From: Chitinophagaceae bacterium
GTDB taxonomy: Bacteria; Bacteroidota; Bacteroidia; Chitinophagales; Chitinophagaceae
DNA length: 64,000 nucleotides
Direction: 5' to 3'
Assembly (NCBI GenBank): GCA_023229465.1
Contig: JALNZE010000002.1
Location: forward strand, 124,001 to 188,000
This document shows, one piece after another, positions 1 through 8,224 of the stretch. Positions within the stretch are counted from its first letter, which is position 1, and every line of letters starts with the position of its first letter. The position numbers were made by a program, and so were the translations under genes. The notes beneath the pieces were generated by a model, which searched no databases, was not told the DNA's origin, and was given only the letters and a program-made list of their open reading frames with translations.

Positions 1-188
1 GTCGCCTGACAAACAAAAAAAGCAATTTTTAAAAAGGGTGTTTTAACGGTATGCAGAAATTATCCATTTTCATATCTTGTGCATGGTACAGGTTTGGTCC
101 GCAACAAACAAAGTAGGCCGGAAGGTATCAATCATACCTGCAATAGTTGGTATTGAAACAAATCATTTTAAACCTAAAAAAATAAAAA

Positions 189-1406
189 ATGAGACTGCTT
201 AAACCCTTTTTAAACCTGTTTTTTTTATTCACTTTGGCGATAGTTTTTACATCCTGCCATAAGGAATATTTGGTACATGAAGAAAAAAGCCTTCAAGCTG
301 ATGTTTTGGAAAAAGTTAATGTCTGGCTGGACAAACAAAAATTGGGTAGTATCGATGCAAAAGCTGGTATTACAACTACAAAGGTTAATGGTACAAACAC
401 AAAAGTTAGCGGTACGAACAAAAATGCTAACATTGAATTGCTGAAACAAAATTTGGATTTTAGCACAGCTAAGACTGAGCATCGTGACAAGAATTTTGAC
501 TTTCTGATTGTGCCAATCAAAGAGGAGCTTAAAACAAAAAAGAATCTTAATAAAAATTCCACACTTAACATGCTTTTCGTCATGGACAAAGCAGGAAGTA
601 TAATATCGGGAAACATTGTTTATTTTTTACCGGCAGATGGAAAAAAGCGTGATGCACTTTCGCCACATACAATACAGAATATTTTCAACAATAAACCGGT
701 TAGTGATAATGGAATGTTTAAGTTTCTGAGTGTAAGTGGTACATGGATATACCAGCTTGAATACAAGAATGGAAAACTTTATTCTAATGGCATAATCAAA
801 ACAAATAAAGTCAATGGTGCACAAAAAACTAACAGTTCCTGTATTGATTGGTATTTAGTAACAACTTATAATTATGCGAATGGTAGTAGTTATCAGACCT
901 CAGAATATGTAGGTACAACCTGTGATGGTTGTGATAATCTGAACTATGAGAGTCTTTGTCCGGGGAGCGATGGCGGAGGTGGAAGTGATATTCAAAAGTC
1001 AAGTGAGGTGGTGATTGAGGAGAGTTACGAAACAAGTATAGATAATGAAGAGGGTTCTGGCATATCAGCACCACCCGGTGGTGCTGCCGCTAGGTATTAT
1101 CAGCCAATCAAATACAGTCATTATGCCACAGTTCATCGTAGCACTGTCTTGGGGTATACATACGTTGAAGGTGTAACAATAGACCCCACTACCGCAGATC
1201 CGATGCAATCACAATTTATTGATTCATACGGTATAAGTGGGACAAGAAAGTTAACTATTCTCAATCACAATAATTCATGGATACCACTTGTTCCGCCATT
1301 TGTGTTGATTACATGGGAATGTTCTTTGTATGGGTTATATTTATCCATTGACGGAAGAGTTTGGTCACATTATTGGAATCATTCTCATATGAGAGTAGCT
1401 GGGTAA
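189..1406 (+). CDS. putative secreted lipoprotein, function unknown
   Basis: The 405-residue product opens with a lipoprotein signal peptide: basic MRLLK, a hydrophobic stretch, then TSC with the acylated Cys near residue 23, so it should be membrane anchored. After a charged segment, residues about 60-75 hold two copies of the heptapeptide TKVNGTN/TKVSGTN, encoded by a 21-bp tandem repeat. A glycine run (DGGGGSD) lies near residue 265, and the C-terminal ~100 residues are rich in Tyr, Trp and His. I recognise no catalytic motif. The next gene starts 6 bp downstream, so the two may be cotranscribed. The protein resembles species-restricted surface proteins of Bacteroidota. Confidence 0.75.
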   Translation: MRLLKPFLNLFFLFTLAIVFTSCHKEYLVHEEKSLQADVLEKVNVWLDKQKLGSIDAKAGITTTKVNGTNTKVSGTNKNANIELLKQNLDFSTAKTEHRDKNFDFLIVPIKEELKTKKNLNKNSTLNMLFVMDKAGSIISGNIVYFLPADGKKRDALSPHTIQNIFNNKPVSDNGMFKFLSVSGTWIYQLEYKNGKLYSNGIIKTNKVNGAQKTNSSCIDWYLVTTYNYANGSSYQTSEYVGTTCDGCDNLNYESLCPGSDGGGGSDIQKSSEVVIEESYETSIDNEEGSGISAPPGGAAARYYQPIKYSHYATVHRSTVLGYTYVEGVTIDPTTADPMQSQFIDSYGISGTRKLTILNHNNSWIPLVPPFVLITWECSLYGLYLSIDGRVWSHYWNHSHMRVAG

Positions 1407-1412
1407 TTTCAC

Positions 1413-2855
1413 ATGACGTGTAAAACAGGATGTTTTATGAAGGCAAATATTGAAACCACAGGAATATCAACTGAATGTCGTTTGTCAATTGATTTATCGG
1501 AAATGATTGATAAAAAAAATTGGGAATTATTAAGGGTAACCAATTCGGGATTAGTTACCCTTTTTTGGGAGATAGGTAAAGCGTTAAATCAATACCTTGG
1601 AAAAATTAAGAGCGCTGAATATGGCAATTCTCTGATTCGTATCATTTCAACCCAACTTGTGGCAAACTATGGCCCCTATTTTACCGAAAAGAATGTAAAA
1701 AAGATGGGGCAGTTTGCCGATCAGTTTCCTGATTTATCCAGCGTAGTACTGATTGGTCCTATTATAAGTTGGGAGCATATCCTACTCTTATTACAGGTGA
1801 AAGATTTAGAAGCCAAGCTATTTTATATTAGGCTAACCGTAGAACAAGGGTTAAGTGTAAACGGCTTACGCAAACTAATGTCCGCAAATTTGTATGAACA
1901 ACCGAAGGCAAATAAAACCAGTAAACCCAGGCGCGATGTTTTGAGACAGCATCCGGGCCGCACCAAGATAAGTACTCAAAAATTTTTACAAATATTGCAA
2001 ACAGGTCTGCAGCAGCAATCGCGTAATAATGCTGTAATAAAAAATGTTTTTAAAGAGCCGCTATTATCTTCTTTTCGTCCATTAATGGAGCCTTCAAAAG
2101 GGCATGCACTGCTAATTAAAAAAAACACAAAAAAGCCTGGTATTGAAGAAGAATTGTTTGCAGTATTATCGGAGCCTATTGTAAACTTCCAGAAATCGCA
2201 AAACAGATGGCTTGACGCCAATCTGAATCTGTTCTTCTGGGAAATTGGAAAACGGATCAACCACGAAATTCTTCTGAACAATAATGAAATTATTGATCGG
2301 GAATCCATTATTTGCAACGCCTCAATAGAATTAAAGAAAAAATATCCCCAAAATTTCAGTGAAAAGCAATTGTCCCAAATGGCCAGTTTCGCCGAAGAAA
2401 TTGCCGATAGGGGAATTGCTTCACGAATTATTAACCTGGTAAGATGGGAGCATATTTTGGTTTTATTGTCTCTAAAGGAAATAAAAGCCTGGCTCTTTTA
2501 TGCCAGGTTAACGGCAGCAGAAGGATTAAGTATTGCCGGTTTACGAAAGCAAATTGCCCAAAATACCTATGAACAAACAATTGGCGCAAAAAAGCGTGGG
2601 CAAAATACAATAACCGAATTACAAATTCCAAAGATGAAAACAATCGTAGAAGAAAGGGAGGGAAATAACGTGGTAAGTATTACTACAATCTATAGAGACA
2701 TTAGCGGCGATATAGATATAAATACTACTCCGGCTGTTCCAAATATTTTTAAAAACCCATATTTGTCCTTACTGGCGTTGGTGCCTGCAAAGCCCTCAGG
2801 TAAGAACATGGTTAGCCACAAGACCAACAAAAAAAATGATAACTTTGTCTTATGA
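1413..2855 (+). CDS. tandem-duplicated DUF1016 N-terminal domain protein lacking the nuclease domain
   Basis: Residues about 44-163 and 266-387 are two copies of the DUF1016/YhcG N-terminal domain. Matching blocks are FWEIGKALNQ/FWEIGKRINH, SWEHILLLL/RWEHILVLL and FYIRLTVEQGLSVNGLRK/FYARLTAAEGLSIAGLRK. Each copy is followed by N(V/I)FK(E/N)P, where the PDDEXK-like nuclease domain normally begins in YhcG proteins, and each then stops. The product is therefore an internal duplication of the DNA-binding-like half with no visible nuclease. A second in-frame ATG at 1437 is an equally plausible start. The stop overlaps the next start as ATGA, suggesting translational coupling. The family is associated with DNA transactions, but the role of this form is unknown. 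Confidence 0.85.
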   Translation: MTCKTGCFMKANIETTGISTECRLSIDLSEMIDKKNWELLRVTNSGLVTLFWEIGKALNQYLGKIKSAEYGNSLIRIISTQLVANYGPYFTEKNVKKMGQFADQFPDLSSVVLIGPIISWEHILLLLQVKDLEAKLFYIRLTVEQGLSVNGLRKLMSANLYEQPKANKTSKPRRDVLRQHPGRTKISTQKFLQILQTGLQQQSRNNAVIKNVFKEPLLSSFRPLMEPSKGHALLIKKNTKKPGIEEELFAVLSEPIVNFQKSQNRWLDANLNLFFWEIGKRINHEILLNNNEIIDRESIICNASIELKKKYPQNFSEKQLSQMASFAEEIADRGIASRIINLVRWEHILVLLSLKEIKAWLFYARLTAAEGLSIAGLRKQIAQNTYEQTIGAKKRGQNTITELQIPKMKTIVEEREGNNVVSITTIYRDISGDIDINTTPAVPNIFKNPYLSLLALVPAKPSGKNMVSHKTNKKNDNFVL

Positions 2856-3379
2856 ATTTCGAATACAGGCACCTCATCCCCGAAAACTTCAGCCCCTCTT
2901 CCCGCATTTGGATTTACCAGGGCAACCGTTTATTTTCTACCAGTGAAGTTCCACAGATAGAGGAGATGCTATCTGATTTTGCAGATATATGGAAAACGCA
3001 TGGTACCCCTGTAAAAGGATATGCTACCCTGCTATTTGGTCGGTTCATTATGCTGATGGCAGACGAGACAGTTGCCAGTGTAGGAGGTTGCAGCACCGAT
3101 AGTTCGGTACAGGTTATTAAACAGGTAGAAGCAAAATTCGCGGTAGAAATGTTTAACCGGCAAACACTGGCTTTTGTTGTGAAAGATACCATACAAACCA
3201 TCCCGCTGGCACAGTTAAACTATGCACTCGAAAATGGTTTCATCACCCCGGATACTATCTATTTTAATAATACCGTTTTAGATAAAGCATCCTTTCTTGA
3301 TACATGGATGATCCCGGTAAAGGATAGCTGGCTGGCTAAAAAAATTACCAAACAGTTGGTTACCGGTTCCCCTGCCTAA
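2852..3379 (+). CDS. conserved Bacteroidota protein of unknown function
   Basis: A 175-residue soluble protein with no signal peptide or transmembrane segment. It resembles a small conserved Bacteroidota family that databases sometimes label as an ABC transporter ATPase, but I see no Walker A, signature or Walker B motif, so that label is not supported. Its ATG overlaps the stop of the DUF1016 gene (ATGA), so it is probably cotranslated. It converges with tlpA over an 18-bp gap holding an AT-rich hairpin. Confidence 0.75.
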   Translation: MNFEYRHLIPENFSPSSRIWIYQGNRLFSTSEVPQIEEMLSDFADIWKTHGTPVKGYATLLFGRFIMLMADETVASVGGCSTDSSVQVIKQVEAKFAVEMFNRQTLAFVVKDTIQTIPLAQLNYALENGFITPDTIYFNNTVLDKASFLDTWMIPVKDSWLAKKITKQLVTGSPA

Positions 3380-3402
3380 ATAATAACTGTACGGTTATTA
3401 TT
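3379..3402. terminator. AT-rich hairpin between convergent genes
   Basis: The inverted repeat AATAATAAC-(6 nt)-GTTATTATT occupies the gap between the plus-strand gene ending at 3379 and the minus-strand tlpA-like gene ending at 3398. It could serve as a bidirectional terminator. It has few GC pairs and no strong U tract, so this is an inference from position and symmetry. Confidence 0.4.
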
Positions 3403-4489
3403 TCAATAACTCTTTCAGCATTTGTGGTAACGCCTCACCCCGCAGGTCCCTGGCAATGATTTTACCGGTTGGGTCAACCAGCATATTGGCCGGGATGCTT
3501 TGAATACCATATAACTGCGCCACAGCATTGTTCCAGTATTGCAGATCGCTTACATGTGTCCATTCCAGGTTGTCGGCTTTAATAGCCGCCAGCCAGTTCG
3601 GTTTCGACTGGTCAAGCGAAACGCCCAGCACAGTAAAATTCTTACCCTTATAGGCCTGGTAGGCATTTACAACATTCGGGTTCTCCTGGCGGCAGGGCTT
3701 GCACCAACTGGCCCAGAAATCAACCAATACATATTTACCTCTGAACGAAGCAAGGGTAACGGCTTTCCCATTCACATCTTTTTGTGAAAACTCCAATGCC
3801 TGTGTTCCAACCGCGCCTACCTTAGGGGCTTTCGCATCCGCAATTGTCTTTTCAATGATCCTCGCGAGAGCACCTTTTTTGGCTGCCGGTTGCAACTGTT
3901 CATATTTTGCTTCCAGTTCTGCCGGTCCTTCATACAAACGCATAACCGCCACTAATAATAAAGAACTCACAGGTGAAGCGGGATGGCTGTTCGTGAAATT
4001 TGTTCCGGCATTTAATATGGTGGTTTTAAGCGCAATATACTCCTGTACCAACCCATTTTTTTTGCCGGCATCCTTTTCAGTGTTAATGGTATTTCCCAGC
4101 GTATTCAGCTTTTCAAAATAGGGATAGAATTCCTGTTTAAAACCAAGATATTCCTCCTGTATGGCCGAACCGGTAATCTTCATATTTTTGATATCAGCCA
4201 GGTCAATGATCATGTTCACCGTATCATTAGCGATAAAAAGATCCAGTTGCTCTTTATACCCTGCAAAACTGATCTGGCATAATTCAGGCTCTTTGAGTTC
4301 TCCCCTCAGGTAAAAAATGCCATTCACCATTTTAGCGGAAGCGATACTCTTACCATCGGCGCCTGATAACAGGTTAACCTGTGTATTTTCAGTCAGGCCC
4401 TTAATATTGCCCTGAATTAAGAAACTACTTTTGGATTGTGCTACCCCTAATAATGGTAACAGTAAAGTGATGACAACTAATTTTTTCAT
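3398..4489 (-). CDS. TlpA-family thiol-disulfide oxidoreductase with DUF4369-type N-terminus
   Basis: The 363-residue precursor has a signal peptide (residues 1-17), an N-terminal beta-rich region of the DUF4369 type (about 24-115), a helical linker, and a C-terminal thioredoxin fold of the AhpC/TSA-Redoxin class (about 227-363). The active site is WCKPC with Cys263 and Cys266. It should be a periplasmic or membrane-associated thiol oxidoreductase that keeps cysteines reduced. It begins 1 bp after the hisIE stop and is the last gene of the his/trp block, so it is probably cotranscribed although it has no role in histidine synthesis. Confidence 0.9.
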   Translation of the reverse strand: MKKLVVITLLLPLLGVAQSKSSFLIQGNIKGLTENTQVNLLSGADGKSIASAKMVNGIFYLRGELKEPELCQISFAGYKEQLDLFIANDTVNMIIDLADIKNMKITGSAIQEEYLGFKQEFYPYFEKLNTLGNTINTEKDAGKKNGLVQEYIALKTTILNAGTNFTNSHPASPVSSLLLVAVMRLYEGPAELEAKYEQLQPAAKKGALARIIEKTIADAKAPKVGAVGTQALEFSQKDVNGKAVTLASFRGKYVLVDFWASWCKPCRQENPNVVNAYQAYKGKNFTVLGVSLDQSKPNWLAAIKADNLEWTHVSDLQYWNNAVAQLYGIQSIPANMLVDPTGKIIARDLRGEALPQMLKELLK

Positions 4490-4490
4490 A

Positions 4491-5087
4491 CTATTTTGAA
4501 TGACGTTTTTGCAGAATGTCTATTACGGCTTGCAAATTATGACCTTTAGCGTTAAGTAAAAGCAAATAATGAAACAATAAATCAGCGGCCTCATTCAGGA
4601 ATAAGTCATCATCATTGTCTTTGGCCTCAATCACCAGTTCAACCGCCTCTTCACCAACTTTCTGCGCTATCTTATTGATACCCTTTGAAAATAGCCTGGC
4701 TACATATGATTCATCGGTGGAGGCCTGTTTACGCAGGCGGATGATATCTTCAAGATATAATAAAAAATTATCACTTGAATTTCGCTCACTCCAGCAGGTA
4801 TCGGCGCCGGTATGGCAAACCGGCCCTAACGGATGGGCCTTAACCAGGAGTGTATCATGATCACAGTCTGATGTGATACTTTTCAGTTCCAGGAAATGAC
4901 CGCTCGACTCTCCTTTTGTCCAAAGCCGCTTTTTGCTCCGGCTGTAAAAAGTAACCTTCCCTGTTTGTTCAGTTTTTATAAATGCTTCTTCATTCATAAA
5001 GCCCAGCATCAGCACTTTATGGGTGTTAAAATCCTGAACAATGGCAGGTACTAATCCATCTGTGTATTTTGTGAAATCTATTTTCAT
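4491..5087 (-). CDS. hisIE: bifunctional phosphoribosyl-AMP cyclohydrolase / phosphoribosyl-ATP pyrophosphatase
   Basis: Performs the second and third steps of histidine synthesis. The HisI domain (about 1-105) shows the Mg/Zn ligands: the Asp-rich SDCDHD at 73-78, Cys91 in GPVCHTG and Cys98 in DTCW. The HisE domain (about 107-198) shows the acidic helical motif GEEAVELVIEAK followed by EAADLLFH. The 198-residue length is normal for the fused enzyme. It lies last among the his genes, 65 bp after hisF and 1 bp before the tlpA-like gene. Confidence 0.97.
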   Translation of the reverse strand: MKIDFTKYTDGLVPAIVQDFNTHKVLMLGFMNEEAFIKTEQTGKVTFYSRSKKRLWTKGESSGHFLELKSITSDCDHDTLLVKAHPLGPVCHTGADTCWSERNSSDNFLLYLEDIIRLRKQASTDESYVARLFSKGINKIAQKVGEEAVELVIEAKDNDDDLFLNEAADLLFHYLLLLNAKGHNLQAVIDILQKRHSK

Positions 5088-5121
5088 TTCTTTTAGTTAT
5101 GTATTCTATCAAATTATACTC

Positions 5122-5150
5122 ATGCCACCAGGGCACCAAGGCACAAAAAA
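5122..5150. repeat. short GGCAC-type intergenic repeat between hisF and hisIE
   Basis: The gap carries ccaccagggcaccaaggcac, a degenerate 8-9 bp tandem of the form (G)GCACCAAG. A related run, gccacaagggcccgaaggca, lies between trpA and trpB at 8170-8206. I noticed such runs only in intergenic DNA of the biosynthetic block. Confidence 0.5.
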
Positions 5151-5152
5151 AG

Positions 5153-5911
5153 CTATAGCCTCACCGCAATCCCCTTCTCATGCAAATAAGTTTTCAATTC
5201 CGGTATTCCGATCTCTTTGAAATGAAAAATACTTGCCGCCAATGCCGCGTCTGCTTTCCCGGTTGTAAAAACATCCACAAAATGCGACATCGTTCCCCCA
5301 CCACCGGATGCTATCACCGGTACAGGTAATAGAGAAGCCAAAGTTGCGGTAATATCCAATGCAAAACCCTGTTTGGTACCATCGTGATTCATAGAAGTCA
5401 ATAATATTTCCCCCGCACCGGCCTCCACTGCCCGTTTAGCCCAGTCAATACAGCGGGTTTCAGTCTTCAGCCTGCCCCCATTAAGGTAAACATACCATTC
5501 TCCATCCGCTTCCTGTTTGGTATCTATGGCCAATACAACGCATTGACTGCCGAATTCTTTGGCCAGGTCCGGCAGTAATTTCGGATTTTTGAAAGCTGCC
5601 GTATTAACCGATATTTTATCGGCCCCGTTTTGCAATAATACGCTTACATCTTCCACACTGCCAATACCCCCGCCTACTGTAAACGGGATATTGATATGAT
5701 GTGCTATTTTGTTAACCAGTTCGGATAAAGTCTTCCGTTTTTCAACCGTAGCAGTAATGTCTAAAAATACCAATTCATCAGCGCCCTGCTGTGCGTAGAA
5801 AGCGCCTAATTCAACAGGGTCGCCGGCATCGCGGATATTTTCAAAATTCACGCCCTTAACGGTTCTTCCGTCCCTGATATCAAGGCATGGTATTATTCTT
5901 TTTGTAAGCAT
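5153..5911 (-). CDS. hisF: imidazole glycerol phosphate synthase, cyclase subunit
   Basis: A (beta/alpha)8 barrel enzyme that uses ammonia from HisH to convert PRFAR into imidazole glycerol phosphate and AICAR. The general acid/base pair is present as Asp11 (IIPCLDIRDG) and Asp130 (VLAIDTK). The phosphate-binding glycine loops are GGGIGS near 80-85 and ASGGGG near 200. Length 252 is typical. It lies between hisA and hisIE on the minus strand. Confidence 0.97.
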   Translation of the reverse strand: MLTKRIIPCLDIRDGRTVKGVNFENIRDAGDPVELGAFYAQQGADELVFLDITATVEKRKTLSELVNKIAHHINIPFTVGGGIGSVEDVSVLLQNGADKISVNTAAFKNPKLLPDLAKEFGSQCVVLAIDTKQEADGEWYVYLNGGRLKTETRCIDWAKRAVEAGAGEILLTSMNHDGTKQGFALDITATLASLLPVPVIASGGGGTMSHFVDVFTTGKADAALAASIFHFKEIGIPELKTYLHEKGIAVRL

Positions 5912-5940
5912 ATTTTTTATTATGTATTCGTGTCGTTTTG

Positions 5941-6654
5941 TCAGAATACTTTTAATTCATCAAGCGATATTCGGTTTTCATAAATCGCTTTCCCAACGAT
6001 AACCCCTCCACAACCCATTCTTTCCAGTTCCTGTAAATCACCGATAGAGCTAACACCACCACTGGCAATAAAATGCAGTTCCGGAAAACGGGTAATGATA
6101 TTTGTATACAGGATGGTTGATGGCCCCTCCAGTTTCCCATCCTTACTTACATCCGTACAAAAAAGTTGTTGTATGCCATGGTTAATATATTTACTGATAA
6201 AGTCATAGATATCAATATCCGTAGTTTCTAACCAGCCGCCAACGGCAATTTTTTCCCCTTTCACATCGGCGCCCAGCAAAAATTTATCCGCCCCAAACCG
6301 GTGCAGCCATTGTACAAATAAGGTCTCATTCTTAACAGCCAAACTACCAATAGTAGCCAAAGCCGCTCCCGAGTTGAATACTATGTTCAGATCTGCCTCC
6401 TGTTTAATGCCTCCTCCAAAATCAATTACCAAAGAAGTATTGGCCGCGATGGATTCCAATACTTTCCAGTTTTTAACGGACCCGGCTTTTGCACCATCCA
6501 GATCAACCAGGTGAAGGCGCTGCAATCCGGCCGCTTCGAATGTTTTGGCTACTTCCAAAGGATTTTCATTGTAAATGGTTTTCTGCCCGTAATCGCCCTG
6601 CGTTAAGCGAACACATTTTCCATCGATAATATCTATTGCCGGAATAATTTGCAT
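5941..6654 (-). CDS. hisA: ProFAR isomerase
   Basis: Isomerises ProFAR to PRFAR in histidine synthesis. It is the sister barrel of HisF, with catalytic Asp8 (IIPAIDIIDGKCVRL) and Asp130 (LLGADVKG) and the phosphate loops DFGGGI and ASGGVSS. Length 237 is normal. It sits between hisH and hisF, 29 bp upstream of hisF. Confidence 0.97.
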   Translation of the reverse strand: MQIIPAIDIIDGKCVRLTQGDYGQKTIYNENPLEVAKTFEAAGLQRLHLVDLDGAKAGSVKNWKVLESIAANTSLVIDFGGGIKQEADLNIVFNSGAALATIGSLAVKNETLFVQWLHRFGADKFLLGADVKGEKIAVGGWLETTDIDIYDFISKYINHGIQQLFCTDVSKDGKLEGPSTILYTNIITRFPELHFIASGGVSSIGDLQELERMGCGGVIVGKAIYENRISLDELKVF

Positions 6655-6681
6655 TTGATTGACTAATTAATAATTGAGCTT

Positions 6682-7272
6682 TTACATTTTTATAAAGTTC
6701 TTTAAAATCTTCTCTCCTGTTTCGGCGCTTTTCTCCGGATGGAACTGGGTTCCGTAAAAATTATTTTTATGTAAGGCCGCGCTGTAGGGTTGTATGTAAT
6801 TAGTGGTTGCAATCGTATGCCCGCCCAGCGCTGCATAATAGCCATGTACAAAATAACAATAACTGTTTTCGGGAATACCTGTAAACAATGGTGTTTTAAG
6901 GTCATAGATATTATTCCATCCTATCTGTGGTACTTTGATCGCCGGTTGCGTTGATTGAAACCATTTAATTTTTTCTTCAAAAATACCCAGGCATTGGGTA
7001 TCATTCTCTTCACTGTAGGCGCACATGAGTTGCATGCCAAGGCAGATACCGAGTACAGGTTGTTCCAGGTTTTTAATAACGGTATCCAGGCCCCTTTCCT
7101 TCAGATAGTTCATGGCCGTACTGGCTTCTCCCACACCGGGAAAGATCACTTTATCCGCTGCCCTGATGGTTGCATGATCATCTGTTACAATGGCCTCCAT
7201 ACCTATCCGTTCCAGTGCATACAGCACCGATTGAATATTTCCCGCATTATATTTAATAATTACCAGTTTCAT
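6682..7272 (-). CDS. hisH: imidazole glycerol phosphate synthase, glutamine amidotransferase subunit
   Basis: Class I glutaminase that feeds ammonia to HisF. The triad is Cys77 (LGICLGMQ), His178 and Glu180 (QFHPEKS). I placed the start at the ATG at 7272 (MKLVIIKYNAGN, 196 residues). The frame stays open upstream to 7302, but that extension runs into the tRNA-Gly gene on the opposite strand and adds residues not usual for HisH. I see no promoter between trpA and hisH, so this gene and hisA-hisF-hisIE probably depend on read-through from the trp genes. Confidence 0.95.
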   Translation of the reverse strand: MKLVIIKYNAGNIQSVLYALERIGMEAIVTDDHATIRAADKVIFPGVGEASTAMNYLKERGLDTVIKNLEQPVLGICLGMQLMCAYSEENDTQCLGIFEEKIKWFQSTQPAIKVPQIGWNNIYDLKTPLFTGIPENSYCYFVHGYYAALGGHTIATTNYIQPYSAALHKNNFYGTQFHPEKSAETGEKILKNFIKM

Positions 7273-7295
7273 CTTAACTTTATTTAGTATTAAAA

Positions 7296-7368
7296 GCGAC
7301 AATAGCTCATCCGGTAGAGTATCAGTTTCCCAAACTGAAGGTGGCGGGTTCGAGTCCCGTTTGTCGCT
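7296..7368 (+). tRNA. tRNA-Gly (anticodon CCC)
   Basis: All parts of a 73-nt cloverleaf can be drawn: acceptor stem GCGACAA/TTGTCGC, D arm GCTC...GAGT, anticodon arm TCAGT-TTCCCAA-ACTGA with anticodon CCC, T arm GCGGG-TTCGAGT-CCCGT, and discriminator T73, as expected for bacterial tRNA-Gly. CCA is not encoded. The gene is on the plus strand, antisense to the trp/his operon, in the 109-bp gap between trpA and hisH, so any operon read-through passes across it. Confidence 0.95.
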
Positions 7369-7381
7369 CTATTTTTGCTAC

Positions 7382-8158
7382 TTATTTTTTCTGAATAATA
7401 TTGCTTAGAAAATGATGGGTAACCGTTTCTATCTCACCACCCCCATCTAATGCTTTTATATAAGCGCTTCCAATGATGGCGCCATTCGCGAATTTACATG
7501 CCGACTGAAAAGTACCGCTATCCTTAATGCCAAACCCTACCAGCACCGGGTTTTTCAATTGCATGGATTGCAATTTTTGCAGGTAGGTTTCCACCGCTGT
7601 AAAATCTTTATCCTTTCCGGTTGTGGCGGAAGAACTTACGGCATATAAAAAACCGGCGCTTAATTCATCTAATTTTCGTACCCTGTCTTCCGAAGTTTCC
7701 GGGGTTACCAGGAATATAAAATCAAGTCCATATTTTTGGATGATGGCGCCATATTCCGTTTCAAATTCATACTCAGGCAAATCAGGCAGAATTAATCCAT
7801 CTATCCCCACTTTTGCCGCTTCCGCGCAAAATTTCTCAAACCCATATTGTAAAACAGGGTTCATATACCCCATTAATATAACAGGCAAATCTATCTCCTT
7901 CCTGAAACCGGCAAGCTGCTCAAAAAGTACCGCGATGGTCATCCCGTTCTCCAAAGCCTTGTTACCACTGGCCTGTATCACGGGGCCATCTGCCAGCGGA
8001 TCGCTGTAGGGCATACCCAATTCTACCAGGTCTGCCCCATTCGATTGCAGGGAATGTAGAATAGACAGCGTGCTGTTTAGCCGCGGATAGCCGGCCGTGC
8101 AGTATACATTTAGTACCTGGCTTTTTTTTCTTTCAAATAAGTCTTTTATTCTGCTCAT
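7382..8158 (-). CDS. trpA: tryptophan synthase alpha chain
   Basis: Cleaves indole-3-glycerol phosphate to indole and glyceraldehyde 3-phosphate and passes indole to TrpB. The barrel shows the catalytic acids Glu47 (VELGMPYSDPLADGP) and Asp57, plus the phosphate-binding GFGI near 210. Length 258 is slightly short but normal. It is the last trp gene, 66 bp after trpB. Confidence 0.97.
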   Translation of the reverse strand: MSRIKDLFERKKSQVLNVYCTAGYPRLNSTLSILHSLQSNGADLVELGMPYSDPLADGPVIQASGNKALENGMTIAVLFEQLAGFRKEIDLPVILMGYMNPVLQYGFEKFCAEAAKVGIDGLILPDLPEYEFETEYGAIIQKYGLDFIFLVTPETSEDRVRKLDELSAGFLYAVSSSATTGKDKDFTAVETYLQKLQSMQLKNPVLVGFGIKDSGTFQSACKFANGAIIGSAYIKALDGGGEIETVTHHFLSNIIQKK

Positions 8159-8169
8159 AATTTTTTTTT

Positions 8170-8206
8170 AGCCACAAGGGCCCGAAGGCACAAAGGGACA
8201 CGAAGG
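8170..8206. repeat. degenerate GGCACAAAG-type repeat between trpA and trpB
   Basis: A short run of related units (gccacaaggg, cccgaaggca, caaagggaca, cgaagg) fills most of the 66-bp gap. It resembles the run between hisF and hisIE. No hairpin with a U tract is visible, so it is unlikely to be a terminator. Confidence 0.45.
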
Positions 8207-8224
8207 ATATAACCTATTAAAAAA

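Noticed and set aside
1..10. Third copy of the GGTC-GCCT-GACC palindrome at the window edge
   Set aside because: Only GTCGCCTGAC is visible and the right arm then differs (AAACAA), so 10 bp is not enough.
7273..7302. Longer HisH start at 7302
   Set aside because: It overlaps the tRNA-Gly acceptor stem, and the conserved HisH N-terminus starts at 7272.
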